Shown piece by piece: positions 1-8,590 of a stretch of 64,000 nucleotides of DNA. Origin of the DNA: Georgenia wutianyii (GTDB lineage: Bacteria; Actinomycetota; Actinomycetes; Actinomycetales; Actinomycetaceae); the NCBI RefSeq assembly GCF_006349365.1, contig NZ_CP040899.1, positions 434,001 through 498,000 on the forward strand. The letters are read 5' to 3'. Made by a program: the position numbers and the translations under genes. Position 1 is the first letter of the stretch; every line of letters begins with the position of its first letter. The notes below the pieces were generated by a model. The model ran no database searches. It was given only the letters and a program-made list of their open reading frames with translations, and was not told the origin of the DNA.

Positions 1-1
1 G

Positions 2-1402
2 ACCGTCGAGCGCCGAGACGGCGTCGTGCGCGTGGGCGCCGTCATGGGCACCCCCGCCAACATCGAGATCCTCGAACGGTCCGACATGCGTCCCGCCGAC
101 CTCGACGTCGCACCCGACGACCTCGTCATCGTCGTCCGCGGCGCGGACGACGACATCGTGCAGGAGGCGCTCGCCGTCGCCGAGGAGGGCCTCACGGCCG
201 TCGCCGCCCCGTCCGGGCCGCGGGCGCAGGTCGCCCCGCAGACCATCGCCGAGGCCCTCGCCGTCGCCGAGCGCGACGGCGGCGCGCCCGCCACCCTCGC
301 GGCGGTCTCGACGCCCGGCACCTACGCCCCCGTCGTCGTCGAGCAGGCGCTCAAGGCAGGACTGCACGTCTTCTGCTTCTCCGACAACGTCCCCCTCGCC
401 GAGGAGGTCCGGCTCAAGCAGCTGGCCGTCGAGCAGCGACTGCTCCTCATGGGCCCGGACTGCGGCACCGCGATCATCGACGGCGTGCCCCTCGGCTTCG
501 CCAACGTCGTCGCCCCGGGGCCCGTGGGCATCGTCGCGGCGTCCGGCACCGGCGCCCAGGAGGTCGCCAGCCTGGTCGACGGCGCCGGCTCCGGCGTCTC
601 CCAGCTCATCGGCGTCGGCGGGCGCGACCTGTCCGTCGAGGTCGGCGGCCGGATGACCGACCTCGCCCTCGACCTCCTCGCCCAGGACGAGGCGACGCGC
701 GTCGTCATCGTCGTCTCCAAGCCGCCCGCGCCCGAGGTGGCGCAGCGGCTGCTCGACCGGCTCGCGGGCCTGGGCAAGCCTGCCGTCGCCTGCCTCCTCG
801 GTATGGAGGACGCCGACGGCCCGGTGACCGTGCGCGGCACGCTCGAGGGTGGCGCAGCCGCCGTCGCCGAGCTGCTCGGCACGAGCCTGCGGCTGGCGGA
901 GGCGCCACCGCTGCCCCCGGCACCCTCCGCGCGCGGGGTCCTCGGGCTCTACACCGGCGGCACCCTCGCCGCGGAGTCGGCGGTCGTGCTGCGCCGCGCC
1001 GGGGTCACCGCCGAGATCCTCGACCTCGGTGACGACGAGTTCACCACCGGCCGGCCACACCCGATGATCGACCCTGCCGCCCGCTCCGAGCACGTCGTCG
1101 CCGCCGGCGCCCGCCGCGACGTCGGGGTGCTCCTCGTGGACCTCGTCCTGGGCCACGGCGCCAGCACCGACCCCGCGACCCCGCTCGCGGACGCCGTCCG
1201 CGAGGCGATCGCCACCGCCGCCGCCGACGGACGCGAGCTGCGCGTCCTCGGGTCCGTCTGCGGGACCGCGGCCGACCCCCAGGGGTTCGACGCCCAGCGC
1301 GCCGTCCTCGAGGAGGCCGGGGTCCTCGTCCACCCGTCCAACGCCGCCGCCGCCCGCGCCGCCGCCGCGCTCGTGGGCGCCACCCCCGAGGAGAACGCAT
1401 GA
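2..1402 (+). CDS. fdrA: FdrA-like subunit, 5' end outside window
   Basis: The frame is open to the left edge, so the true start lies upstream; roughly 40 N-terminal residues usual for FdrA are missing. FdrA is built from succinyl-CoA-ligase-like domains. In E. coli FdrA (AllF) works with YlbE and YlbF as oxamate carbamoyltransferase, phosphorolysing oxalurate to oxamate and carbamoyl phosphate. Seen here: MGTPAN near the start of the visible part, GPDCGTAI, the phosphate-loop-like GIVAASGTGAQEV, and a second domain opening with GVLGLYTGGTLA. The stop overlaps the next start (ATGA at 1399), so translation is probably coupled. The family is clear; the exact substrate is inferred. A YlbF (DUF2877) gene is not in the window and may lie upstream. 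Confidence 0.88.
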   Translation, partial: TVERRDGVVRVGAVMGTPANIEILERSDMRPADLDVAPDDLVIVVRGADDDIVQEALAVAEEGLTAVAAPSGPRAQVAPQTIAEALAVAERDGGAPATLAAVSTPGTYAPVVVEQALKAGLHVFCFSDNVPLAEEVRLKQLAVEQRLLLMGPDCGTAIIDGVPLGFANVVAPGPVGIVAASGTGAQEVASLVDGAGSGVSQLIGVGGRDLSVEVGGRMTDLALDLLAQDEATRVVIVVSKPPAPEVAQRLLDRLAGLGKPAVACLLGMEDADGPVTVRGTLEGGAAAVAELLGTSLRLAEAPPLPPAPSARGVLGLYTGGTLAAESAVVLRRAGVTAEILDLGDDEFTTGRPHPMIDPAARSEHVVAAGARRDVGVLLVDLVLGHGASTDPATPLADAVREAIATAAADGRELRVLGSVCGTAADPQGFDAQRAVLEEAGVLVHPSNAAAARAAAALVGATPEENA

Positions 1403-2772
1403 TCACCACCGGAGTCCGGGTCCTCAACGCGGGACTGCCGGTCATCGTCGAGGCCGTGCCGCCCGCCGACGTCGTCCAGCTCGACTGGCGCCCGCCGGCG
1501 TTCGGGGACGCGCTCGCCGCTGCCCGGGCGGTCGCGCTCGACACCCCTGCCACCCGTGAGGCCAACGCCGAGGCGATCGCCCGGGTGCACGCCGTCCGCC
1601 CTCGCCTCGTGGGCGTCCGGCCCGCCCGCGACGTCGTCCCCGGCATCGCCGAGGGCAGGACGCTGCTCCACGCCGGGCCGCCCATCGAGGTCGGGCGCAT
1701 GTGCGGCCCGATGCGTGGCGCGCTCGTCGGCGCCGCGATCTTCGAGGGCTGGGCGCAGGACCGGGCGGGCGCGGAGGAGCTGCTCGACTCCGGGCAGATC
1801 AGCGTCGCGCCCTGCCACCACCACGGGGCGGTCGGCCCGATGGCCGGCGTGCTCGCCCCGTCGATGCCCGTCGTCGTCGTCGAGGACGAGGGCCGTCGGG
1901 CCTTCTCCTCGCTCAACGAGGGCCTGGGCAAGGTGCTGCGCTTCGGCGCCTTCGACGACGAGGTCGTCACCCGGCTGCGCTGGATGCGCGACGTGCTCGG
2001 CCCCGTGCTCGACGCCGCGCTCCAGGTGCACGGCCCGCTCGACGTCACCTCCCTCATCGGCCAGGCGCTCGCGATGGGCGACGAGGGCCACAACCGCAAC
2101 ATGGCGGCCACGAGTCTGCTCACCCGCAAGCTCGCGCCGGCCGTCGCGCAGCAGGACCGCGGCGTCGAGGTGCTGGAGTTCCTCGGGGGCAACGACCACT
2201 TCGCGCTCAACATCTCCATGGCGGCGGCCAAGCTCGCGATGGACGCCGCGAACGGGGTCCCCTGCTCGACGCTCGTCACCGCGATGGCGCGCAACGGGGT
2301 GGAGTTCGGGCTGCGGGTCGCCGGCACCGGCGACCGGTGGTTCACCGCCCCGGTCGGCCCAGCGGACGGCCTCTTCTTCCCCGGTTACGGCATCGAGGAC
2401 GCCAACCCCGACCTCGGCGACTCCGCGATCACCGAGACCCTCGGGATCGGCGGGTTCGCGATGGCCGCCGCCCCGGCCATCACGAAGTTCGTCGGCGGGA
2501 CGCCGGACGACGCGCTGGAGACGACGGTGCGCATGCGCCGCATCACCCTCGGCCCGCACCCCGCCTACCCGCTCCCGCCGCTGAACTTCGCCGGCAGCCC
2601 CAGCGGCATCGACGTCCTCAAGGTGCTCGACACCGGCGTCCTGCCCGTCATCAACACCGGCATCGCCCACCGCGAGGCCGGCATCGGGCAGATCGGCGCG
2701 GGCATCGTCGAGGCGCCGCCCGAGGTCTTCCTCCTCGCCGTCGCCGCGCTGCACGAGGAGGCCGGGCGTTGA
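1399..2772 (+). CDS. DUF1116 protein (YlbE-type partner of FdrA)
   Basis: 457 residues, the usual length for the DUF1116/YlbE family. In E. coli YlbE (AllG) is a subunit of oxamate carbamoyltransferase with FdrA, and the two genes are nearly always neighbours. Features consistent with the family are the MCGPMRGALVGA segment, PCHHHGAVGPMAGV in the first half, and the conserved LEFLGGNDHFALN and MARNGVEFG stretches in the second. No signal peptide or membrane segment is visible, so it should be cytoplasmic. The start overlaps the fdrA stop (ATGA), and its own stop overlaps the TTG start of carbamate kinase. The family call is firm; the reaction in this organism is inferred from neighbours. Confidence 0.85.
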   Translation: MITTGVRVLNAGLPVIVEAVPPADVVQLDWRPPAFGDALAAARAVALDTPATREANAEAIARVHAVRPRLVGVRPARDVVPGIAEGRTLLHAGPPIEVGRMCGPMRGALVGAAIFEGWAQDRAGAEELLDSGQISVAPCHHHGAVGPMAGVLAPSMPVVVVEDEGRRAFSSLNEGLGKVLRFGAFDDEVVTRLRWMRDVLGPVLDAALQVHGPLDVTSLIGQALAMGDEGHNRNMAATSLLTRKLAPAVAQQDRGVEVLEFLGGNDHFALNISMAAAKLAMDAANGVPCSTLVTAMARNGVEFGLRVAGTGDRWFTAPVGPADGLFFPGYGIEDANPDLGDSAITETLGIGGFAMAAAPAITKFVGGTPDDALETTVRMRRITLGPHPAYPLPPLNFAGSPSGIDVLKVLDTGVLPVINTGIAHREAGIGQIGAGIVEAPPEVFLLAVAALHEEAGR

Positions 2773-3785
2773 CCCGCACGGCGCTCGTCGCGATCGGCGG
2801 CAACGCCCTCGTCCTCGACGGGGAGCCGGGCTCGGTCCAGCGTCAGCAGGAGCGGGCAGCTACCTTCGGCGACCTCGTCGCCGACCTCGTCTGCGACGGG
2901 TGGACCGTCCTCGTCACCCACGGCAACGGGCCGCAGGTCGGCTACATCCTGCGCCGCGGCGAGCTCGTCGCCGCCGAGGCCGACGTCGAGGGGCTGCCCG
3001 ACCTGCCGCTGTGGCTCGCCGTGGCCGACAGCCAGGGCGGGATCGGCCACATCCTCTCCGTCGCTGTGGACAACGCGCTCGTGCGGCGCGGGCGTCCCGA
3101 GCGGGCGGTCACCGTCCTCACCCACGCCGAGGTCGACGCCGCCGACCCCGCCTTCGACGACCCGACCAAGCCGATCGGCGGCGTCATGGGTGCCGAGGTC
3201 GCCCGCCGCCGGGCGGCCGAGGAGGGCTGGCGCGTCACCCAGACCGGCGAGGGTACCTTCCGCCGGGTCGTCCCGAGCCCGCGGCCGCGCCACATCGTGG
3301 AGTCCGAGCAGATCCGGGTCCTCATGGAGTCCGGTGCCGTCGTCGTCGCCGCGGGGGGCGGTGGCATCCCGGTCGCGCGCGACGAGGCCGGGTGGCGCTC
3401 GGTCGACGCCGTCATCGACAAGGACCGGGCCTCGGCGCTGCTCGCCGCGAGCACCGGCGTGGACACCCTCGTCCTCGTCACCGGCGTCGACGAGGTCTAC
3501 GTCGGCTACGGCACCGAGCGCCAGCGCGCCCTGCGCACCGTGTCCGCGCAGGAGATGCGCGAGCACCTCGCGGCGGGGGAGTTCCCCGCCGGCTCCATGG
3601 GCCCCAAGGTCGAGTCGGCGCTGGCCTTCGTCGACGCCGGCGGCCAGCACGCGATCATCACGTCCCTGCCCAACCTCCGTGACGCGCTCACCGGACGGAC
3701 CGGGACCCACCTCACTGCCGGGAACCACGTCGGTCCCGACCTCCACATGATCCCCACCCCCCGCCAGGAACAGGAGTTGCCATGA
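2769..3785 (+). CDS. arcC: carbamate kinase
   Basis: Reversibly transfers the phosphate of carbamoyl phosphate to ADP, giving ATP, CO2 and ammonia; here it would harvest energy from the carbamoyl phosphate made by the FdrA/DUF1116 enzyme. Amino-acid-kinase fold motifs are visible: VAIGGNAL at the N-terminus, THGNGPQVG, DSQGGIGH, DPTKPIG and DKDRASALLA near residue 220. 338 residues, slightly long for the family (about 310). The start is chosen as TTG at 2769: it overlaps the upstream TGA, follows a GAGGAGG ribosome-binding site, and lies directly before the conserved N-terminal motif; the upstream extension of the frame is a shadow of the DUF1116 gene. Cytoplasmic. Confidence 0.95.
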   Translation: MTRTALVAIGGNALVLDGEPGSVQRQQERAATFGDLVADLVCDGWTVLVTHGNGPQVGYILRRGELVAAEADVEGLPDLPLWLAVADSQGGIGHILSVAVDNALVRRGRPERAVTVLTHAEVDAADPAFDDPTKPIGGVMGAEVARRRAAEEGWRVTQTGEGTFRRVVPSPRPRHIVESEQIRVLMESGAVVVAAGGGGIPVARDEAGWRSVDAVIDKDRASALLAASTGVDTLVLVTGVDEVYVGYGTERQRALRTVSAQEMREHLAAGEFPAGSMGPKVESALAFVDAGGQHAIITSLPNLRDALTGRTGTHLTAGNHVGPDLHMIPTPRQEQELP

Positions 3786-4468
3786 TCACCGTGAAAGCGG
3801 ACCCGTTCGCCTTCCCACTGGACCCGGACCACGTCGCCCTGCTGTGCATCGACTTCCAGCGTGACTTCATGGAGGCCGGTGGCTTCGGGGAGTCGCTCGG
3901 CAACGACGTCTCGACGCTGCGTACCGCCATCGAGCCCACCCGCGGGGTCCTCGCGGAGTTCCGCCGGCGCGGGTGGCCCGTGATCCACACCCGCGAGGGC
4001 CACCGCCCCGACCTCGCCGACCTCTTCCCCGCCAAGCGCGACCGCGGCAACCCGAGCCTGCGCATCGGTGAGGAGGGCCCGATGGGCCGCCTCCTCGTCC
4101 GCGGCTCCGCCGGCCACGAGATCATCCCCGAGCTCGCGCCCGTCGAGGGCGAGGTCGTCCTCGACAAGCCGGGCAAGGGCTCCTTCTACGCCACCGACCT
4201 CGAGACCATCCTCCGCGCCCGCGGCATCACCCAGCTCGTCGTCACCGGCGTCACCACCGAGGTGTGCGTGCAGTCCACCGCGCGGGAGGCCAACGACCGG
4301 GGCTTCGAGTGCCTCGTCCTCGCCGACTGCACGAGCTCCTACTTCCCGGAGTTCCACGAGTCGGCGCTGCGGATGTTCTCCGCCCAGGGCGCGATCGTCG
4401 GCTGGGTCGGGCAGTCGGGGCAGCTCCTCGACGCGCTCGGCGCCACCGAGGACGGAGCGGGACGATGA
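3782..4468 (+). CDS. isochorismatase-family cysteine hydrolase, biuret hydrolase-like
   Basis: 228 residues. The catalytic triad of the isochorismatase/cysteine hydrolase family is visible: Asp24 in CIDFQRDF, Lys129 in VLDKPGKGSF, and nucleophile Cys162 in TGVTTEVCVQS. The stretches HTREGHRPDLADL and IIPEL..VEGEVVLDKPGKGSF resemble biuret amidohydrolase (BiuH), which turns biuret into allophanate and ammonia; that closeness is from memory of the family, not a search. Ureidoacrylate or other ureide amidohydrolase activity is possible. ATGA overlaps on both sides place it inside the operon with carbamate kinase and a permease carrying an allophanate-hydrolase-like domain, which fits biuret/allophanate-type chemistry. 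Cytoplasmic. Confidence 0.8.
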   Translation: MITVKADPFAFPLDPDHVALLCIDFQRDFMEAGGFGESLGNDVSTLRTAIEPTRGVLAEFRRRGWPVIHTREGHRPDLADLFPAKRDRGNPSLRIGEEGPMGRLLVRGSAGHEIIPELAPVEGEVVLDKPGKGSFYATDLETILRARGITQLVVTGVTTEVCVQSTAREANDRGFECLVLADCTSSYFPEFHESALRMFSAQGAIVGWVGQSGQLLDALGATEDGAGR

Positions 4469-6405
4469 GCGCCACCGCGACCGGTCCCCGCCTGAAGTGG
4501 TGGACCAAGGGCGACTGGAACGGCCTGTTCGGCCTCGGCACCAACGTCCTGCTCAACGTCATCGTCCTCACCGGGCTGTGCCTCACGGTCGTCCAGATCC
4601 CCGGCGACACCGTCTACGGCAGGATCCTGCCCGCCCTGGGCATCGCGCTGCCGCTCGGCAACATCTGGTACGCGATCCTCGCCCGCCGCCTCGCCCGCCG
4701 GGAGAACCGCACCGACGTCACCGCGCTGCCCTACGGGCCGAGCGTGCCGCACACCTTCATCGTCGTCTTCGTCGTCATGCTGCCCGTCGCGCTGTCGACC
4801 GGTGACCCGCTCGCCGCCTGGCGCGCCGGCCTCACCTGGGCGTTCATCATCGGCGTCATCGTCCTCCTCGGGGCGATGTTCGGTCCCTGGCTGCGCAAGA
4901 TCACCCCCCGTGCCGCCCTCCTCGGCGCCCTCGCCGGTATCTCCATCACCTTCATCTCGATGAGCCCGGCCGCTCAGATGTGGCAGGCCCCCTGGATCGC
5001 CTTCGTCGCCCTCGGCTTCATCCTCGTCGGGTGGCTGGCCAACCGGCCGATGCCCTTCGGCGTCCCGGTCGGGCTGCTCGCCGTCATCGTCTCCACCGTC
5101 ATCGCGTGGATCGCCGTCGCCGCCGGCTGGTCGGGCATCCTCGAGCCCAGCGCCGTCTCCCAGGCGGTGAGCGACCTCGCGCTCCGGCTGCCCTTCCCGA
5201 CCGGCGACGTCATCACCGGCATGGCGGACATCGCCCCGCTGCTCGCCTCGGCCATCCCGCTCGGCATCTACAACTTCACCGAGGGCATGACCAACGTCGA
5301 GTCCGCCGCCGCCGCCGGCGACCGGTACTCCGCCCGCCAGGTGCTCGCCGCCGACGGCCTCGGCGCGATCATCGGCTCCTTCCTCGGCTCACCCTTCCCG
5401 CCTGCCGTCTACATCGGCCACCCGGGCTGGAAGGCCGTCGGCGGCCGGATCGGCTACTCCCTGGCCACCGGCGTCGTCGTCGCGGTCGTCTGCTTCACCG
5501 GGGTGGTCGGCCTGTTCCTCGCCGTCTTCCCGATGCAGGCGCTCGTCCCGGTGCTCCTCTACATCGGTCTGGTCATCGGGGCGCAGGCGTTCAACGTCAA
5601 CGCCCGCCGCTACGCGCCGGCCATCGTCCTGGCGATGATCCCGAGCATCGCCGAGTGGGCCACCGGCCAGATCAACAACGCGCTGTCCTCCGCGGGCACC
5701 ACCGCCCAGGAGGTCGGCATCGACGTCCTCGTCGCCAACGGCGTCGTCTACGACGGCCTGCACCTGCTCGGCCAGGGCGCCGTGCTCGTCGGCATCCTCG
5801 TCGGTGCCATCGCCTGCTTCGTCATCGACCGGCGGATGTACGCCGCGGCGATCACCGCCGGCATCGCCGCCGTACTCTCCTTCTTCGGCCTCATCAACGC
5901 GGTCGAGGTCGCGGTCAACGCCTCCCCGGGTGTCACCATCGGCTACCTGTTCCTCGGCATCGTCCTCGCCGGGTTCGGGTGGAAGGAGCGGCACGACACC
6001 GACCGCCCGCTCGACGACGAGGTGCTCTTCGTCAACGGCACCCTCATGCGGGGCCTGGAGCTGCACGACAACCTCACCGGCGCGGAGTTCGTCGAGGAGA
6101 CGGCCACCGCACCCCGCTACCGGGTGCACACCATCGGCGACGTCCACCCGGGCATGTACGAGGTCGGGCCCGGCGAGACCGGCGCCTCGATCAGCGGCGA
6201 GCTCTACCTCGTCCCCACCGAGGTGCTCCTCAAGGTCATCGAGGGGGAGCCGCCCGGGCTCTACCGCGGCCCCGTCGAGCTCGCCGACGGGCGGGTGGTG
6301 CCCGGAATCCTCTTCGGGCGGGAGCGCGCCGAGCAGCACCCCGAGATCACCAGCCACGGTGGCTGGCGGCAGTACCGCGCGGCGACGGCGACGGTCCCTC
6401 GCTGA
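4465..6405 (+). CDS. NCS2-type permease fused to an allophanate-hydrolase C-terminal-like domain
   Basis: 646 residues in two parts. Residues about 20-510 form a polytopic membrane domain of about a dozen hydrophobic segments with nucleobase-permease motifs (YNFTEGMTNVESAAA; FGVPVGLLAV), of the AzgA/NCS2 kind. Residues about 515-640 are soluble and contain LFVNGTLMRGLELHDN, TAPRYRVHTIGD, GELYLVP and GPVELADGRVVPGILF, the pattern of the gamma-glutamylcyclotransferase-like fold that ends allophanate hydrolase (AtzF). The start is ATG 4465, overlapping the upstream stop. It is the last gene of the operon and a hairpin terminator follows. It probably imports the ureide or nucleobase-like substrate; the role of the appended domain (substrate binding, or handling an allophanate-type intermediate) is unknown. 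Confidence 0.85.
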   Translation: MSATATGPRLKWWTKGDWNGLFGLGTNVLLNVIVLTGLCLTVVQIPGDTVYGRILPALGIALPLGNIWYAILARRLARRENRTDVTALPYGPSVPHTFIVVFVVMLPVALSTGDPLAAWRAGLTWAFIIGVIVLLGAMFGPWLRKITPRAALLGALAGISITFISMSPAAQMWQAPWIAFVALGFILVGWLANRPMPFGVPVGLLAVIVSTVIAWIAVAAGWSGILEPSAVSQAVSDLALRLPFPTGDVITGMADIAPLLASAIPLGIYNFTEGMTNVESAAAAGDRYSARQVLAADGLGAIIGSFLGSPFPPAVYIGHPGWKAVGGRIGYSLATGVVVAVVCFTGVVGLFLAVFPMQALVPVLLYIGLVIGAQAFNVNARRYAPAIVLAMIPSIAEWATGQINNALSSAGTTAQEVGIDVLVANGVVYDGLHLLGQGAVLVGILVGAIACFVIDRRMYAAAITAGIAAVLSFFGLINAVEVAVNASPGVTIGYLFLGIVLAGFGWKERHDTDRPLDDEVLFVNGTLMRGLELHDNLTGAEFVEETATAPRYRVHTIGDVHPGMYEVGPGETGASISGELYLVPTEVLLKVIEGEPPGLYRGPVELADGRVVPGILFGRERAEQHPEITSHGGWRQYRAATATVPR

Positions 6406-6420
6406 GCCCGCGGCACGGCA

Positions 6421-6451
6421 CCGGAGGCGTCCCCGGCGGGGGCGCCTCCGG
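6421..6451. terminator. bidirectional hairpin terminator
   Basis: A perfect 9-bp outer stem (CCGGAGGCG with CGCCTCCGG) continues inward as further G-C pairs, giving a hairpin of about 14 bp. It sits between the convergent permease gene and the DinB-like gene. No U-tract follows, as is usual in high-GC actinomycetes. Confidence 0.75.
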
Positions 6452-6462
6452 CGCGTGCGGGG

Positions 6463-6972
6463 TCAGGACCGGCGCTCGAGCACCCCGCGCACGAAGGCGG
6501 CCTGGCCGGCGTGCTCGAGGCAGTCGTCCAGGACGCTGACCAGCCGTACCCCGAGGGTCACCGGCGGGTCCCAGCGCTCGTCGACCACCCGGTCGAGGTC
6601 CTCGTCCCGCAGCCCTCGGATGAACTCGACGGACCGCTGGTGGACGGCGTCGTAGTACCCGAGCACCAGGCCGGCACCGAAGCCGCGGACGGCCCCCACC
6701 TCGGCCGACGTGTGGCCGTAGCCCACCCCGCCGACCGGCAGGTCGAACCGGGCGTCCCAGCCGTCGGAGGTCCACGCCTGCTCCCGGCCCGCGACCTCGG
6801 AGACGTGGTCGTCCTGCACCCGGGTGAGGTGCCACAGCAGCCAGCCGATCGAGTTCGCGTCCGGGTCGAGCCGGACGGCGAGGTCCTCGGGCCCGAGTCC
6901 CTCACCGGCGCGGTGGACCGAGCCCTCGATGCGCGACCACCCGTCGAGGAGCAGGTCGGTCGCGGCGCTCAC
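6463..6972 (-). CDS. DinB/DUF664-type protein
   Basis: 169 residues, one four-helix DinB-like domain. The family often binds a metal with three histidines and includes thiol-dependent enzymes; candidate ligands are in LLWHLTRVQDDHV and CLEHAGQ, and GWLLWHL is typical of the actinobacterial DUF664 branch. Function unknown. The start is taken as GTG 6972, because it overlaps the TGA of the upstream binding-protein gene (GTGA) and directly precedes SAATDLLLDG; the longer reading adds unlikely residues. It is the last gene of the osmoprotectant transporter transcript, so it is probably co-expressed, though a functional link is not obvious. Confidence 0.75.
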   Translation of the reverse strand: MSAATDLLLDGWSRIEGSVHRAGEGLGPEDLAVRLDPDANSIGWLLWHLTRVQDDHVSEVAGREQAWTSDGWDARFDLPVGGVGYGHTSAEVGAVRGFGAGLVLGYYDAVHQRSVEFIRGLRDEDLDRVVDERWDPPVTLGVRLVSVLDDCLEHAGQAAFVRGVLERRS

Positions 6973-7892
6973 CGCCCACCACCGACGAGGCCCTGCTCGG
7001 TGAGCCACTCGGTGGCGATCGTGGCGGAGTCGAGCTGCTCGTTCACGCTGCGCGCGTTGAGCGCGATGAGCTCCTCGGTGGTGAGGGCCGCGCTCACCGG
7101 GGCGAGGATGTCGGTGAGCTCCTCGGCGCGGTCCGCGGTGACGAGCGGGACGACGTTCTGCGCGAGGATCATGCTCTCCGGGTCCTCGAGGGTGACGAAG
7201 TCGCCGGTGGCGAGGTCCGGGTCGGCGGTGTAGATGTCACCCATGGTGATGGTGCCGTCGCGGATCGCGTCCTTGGTCAACGGGCCGCCGCTGTCGCCGA
7301 TGGCGACGAAGTCGACGTCCACGCCGTAGAACTCCTGCAGCCCGTCCGGGCCGTAGGGGCGGCTCTCGAGCTCGGCGTTGCCACCGACGGTGATCTCGCC
7401 GTCGTAGCCGGCGAGGTCGGCGAGGCTGGTGATGCCGTTCTCCTCGGAGAACTCGGCGGTGACGTTGTAGGAGTCGGCGTCCTGCGCCTCGGCGTACTCG
7501 AGGACCGTCAGGCCCTCGGGCAGCGCGTCCGGCAGCGCCGCGGCGACGTCCTGCGAGCTGCGCGCCTCGGTGTCGGGCACGTAGAACTGCAGGAGGTTGC
7601 CGGTGTACTCCGGGATGACGTCGACCTCGCCGCCCTCGAGGGCCTGGAGGTAGACGTCGCGCTGGCCGATCTGGAACTGGCGGGAGACGTCGAGGCCGGC
7701 GTCCTCGAGCACCTGGGCGTAGATCTCGGCGAGGATCTCGTTGGAGTAGTAGGCCTGGGAGCCGACGACGACGGCGGCGTCGTCGGCCGCCGACGCCTCC
7801 TCCTCGGTCGGCTCGGCGAGCGGGTCACCCGACCCGCAGGCGGCGAGCGTGAGCACGGCAGTGGCCAGCAGGGCCACGCGGGAGGTCTTCAT
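6969..7892 (-). CDS. osmoprotectant ABC transporter substrate-binding lipoprotein (ProX/OpuBC-like)
   Basis: 307 residues. Signal peptide of a lipoprotein: MKTSR, hydrophobic stretch, lipobox LTLAAC with Cys19, then an acidic linker. The mature part is a type II periplasmic-binding fold of the quaternary-amine family (VGSQAYYSNEILAEIYAQ; EVDVIPEYTGNLLQFY). It should capture glycine betaine, choline or a related solute outside the membrane. The start at 7892 follows a GGAAGGA ribosome-binding site and overlaps the upstream permease stop (ATGA). Together with the two permeases and the ATPase it makes a full importer. The precise ligand cannot be read from the sequence. Confidence 0.9.
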   Translation of the reverse strand: MKTSRVALLATAVLTLAACGSGDPLAEPTEEEASAADDAAVVVGSQAYYSNEILAEIYAQVLEDAGLDVSRQFQIGQRDVYLQALEGGEVDVIPEYTGNLLQFYVPDTEARSSQDVAAALPDALPEGLTVLEYAEAQDADSYNVTAEFSEENGITSLADLAGYDGEITVGGNAELESRPYGPDGLQEFYGVDVDFVAIGDSGGPLTKDAIRDGTITMGDIYTADPDLATGDFVTLEDPESMILAQNVVPLVTADRAEELTDILAPVSAALTTEELIALNARSVNEQLDSATIATEWLTEQGLVGGGR

Positions 7893-8590
7893 CGGTGTCC
7901 TTCCGTCGACGTGGAGAGCCTGCCCTGTCCGCCCGCCACCCGCACAGCGAAATAGCCGAGGACCGCGAAGACGGCGTCCAGGACGACGGCGAGGGCGACG
8001 ATGGCGATGGCGCCACCGAGCATCTCGTCGTAGCGGCGCAGCGAGATCCCGCGCAGGATGTAGATGCCCAGGCCGCCCAGCCCGACGTAGGCGGCGAGCA
8101 CGGCGGTCGCGACGATCTGCAGCGCCGCGCTGCGCAGCCCGCCGACGAGCAGCGGCAGCCCGAGGGGCGCCTCGACGCGCAGCAGCACCTGCCACGGTGT
8201 CATGCCCATGGCGCGGGCGGAGTCGGTGACCGCGCCGTCGACGTTCTCCACCCCGGCGTAGGCGCCGGCGAGCACCGAGGGCACCCCGAGGACGACGAAG
8301 ACGACGGTCGCGGCGAGGTCCGCCTTCCCCACCCCGACGAGGAGGGTGAGGACGGTGAGCAGGCCGAGGGAGGGCAGCGCGCGCCCGGCGCCGGCGAGGG
8401 CGACGGTGAGCTGGCGGCCGCGGCCGGTGTGGCCCACGAGGTAGCCGAGCGGGACGGCGACGAGGGCCGAGACGAGCAGGGCCACCAGCGTGTACTGCAG
8501 GTGCTCACCGACCCGGTCGAGGACCGTTGCCCTCCCGGTCCACTGCTCGGGGGCGGTGAGCCAGGCCCACGCCTCGGCGAAGAGCGTCAT
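7889..8590 (-). CDS. osmoprotectant ABC transporter permease 2
   Basis: 233 residues of OpuBB/ProW type, about six membrane segments and the permease coupling motif region around TDSARAMGMTPWQVLLRVEAPLGLP (EAA loop), which contacts the ATPase. LPSLGLLTVLTLLVGVG and AYVGLGGLGIYILRGI are typical for the family. The start ATG 8590 overlaps the stop of permease 1 (ATGA), and the stop overlaps the binding-protein start. It forms the membrane channel as a heterodimer with permease 1. Confidence 0.92.
   Translation of the reverse strand: MTLFAEAWAWLTAPEQWTGRATVLDRVGEHLQYTLVALLVSALVAVPLGYLVGHTGRGRQLTVALAGAGRALPSLGLLTVLTLLVGVGKADLAATVVFVVLGVPSVLAGAYAGVENVDGAVTDSARAMGMTPWQVLLRVEAPLGLPLLVGGLRSAALQIVATAVLAAYVGLGGLGIYILRGISLRRYDEMLGGAIAIVALAVVLDAVFAVLGYFAVRVAGGQGRLSTSTEGHR

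Noticed and set aside
1701..2768. Upstream extension of the carbamate kinase frame
   Set aside because: Overlaps the DUF1116 gene in another frame and is Arg-rich; the TTG at 2769 with its ribosome-binding site is the better start.
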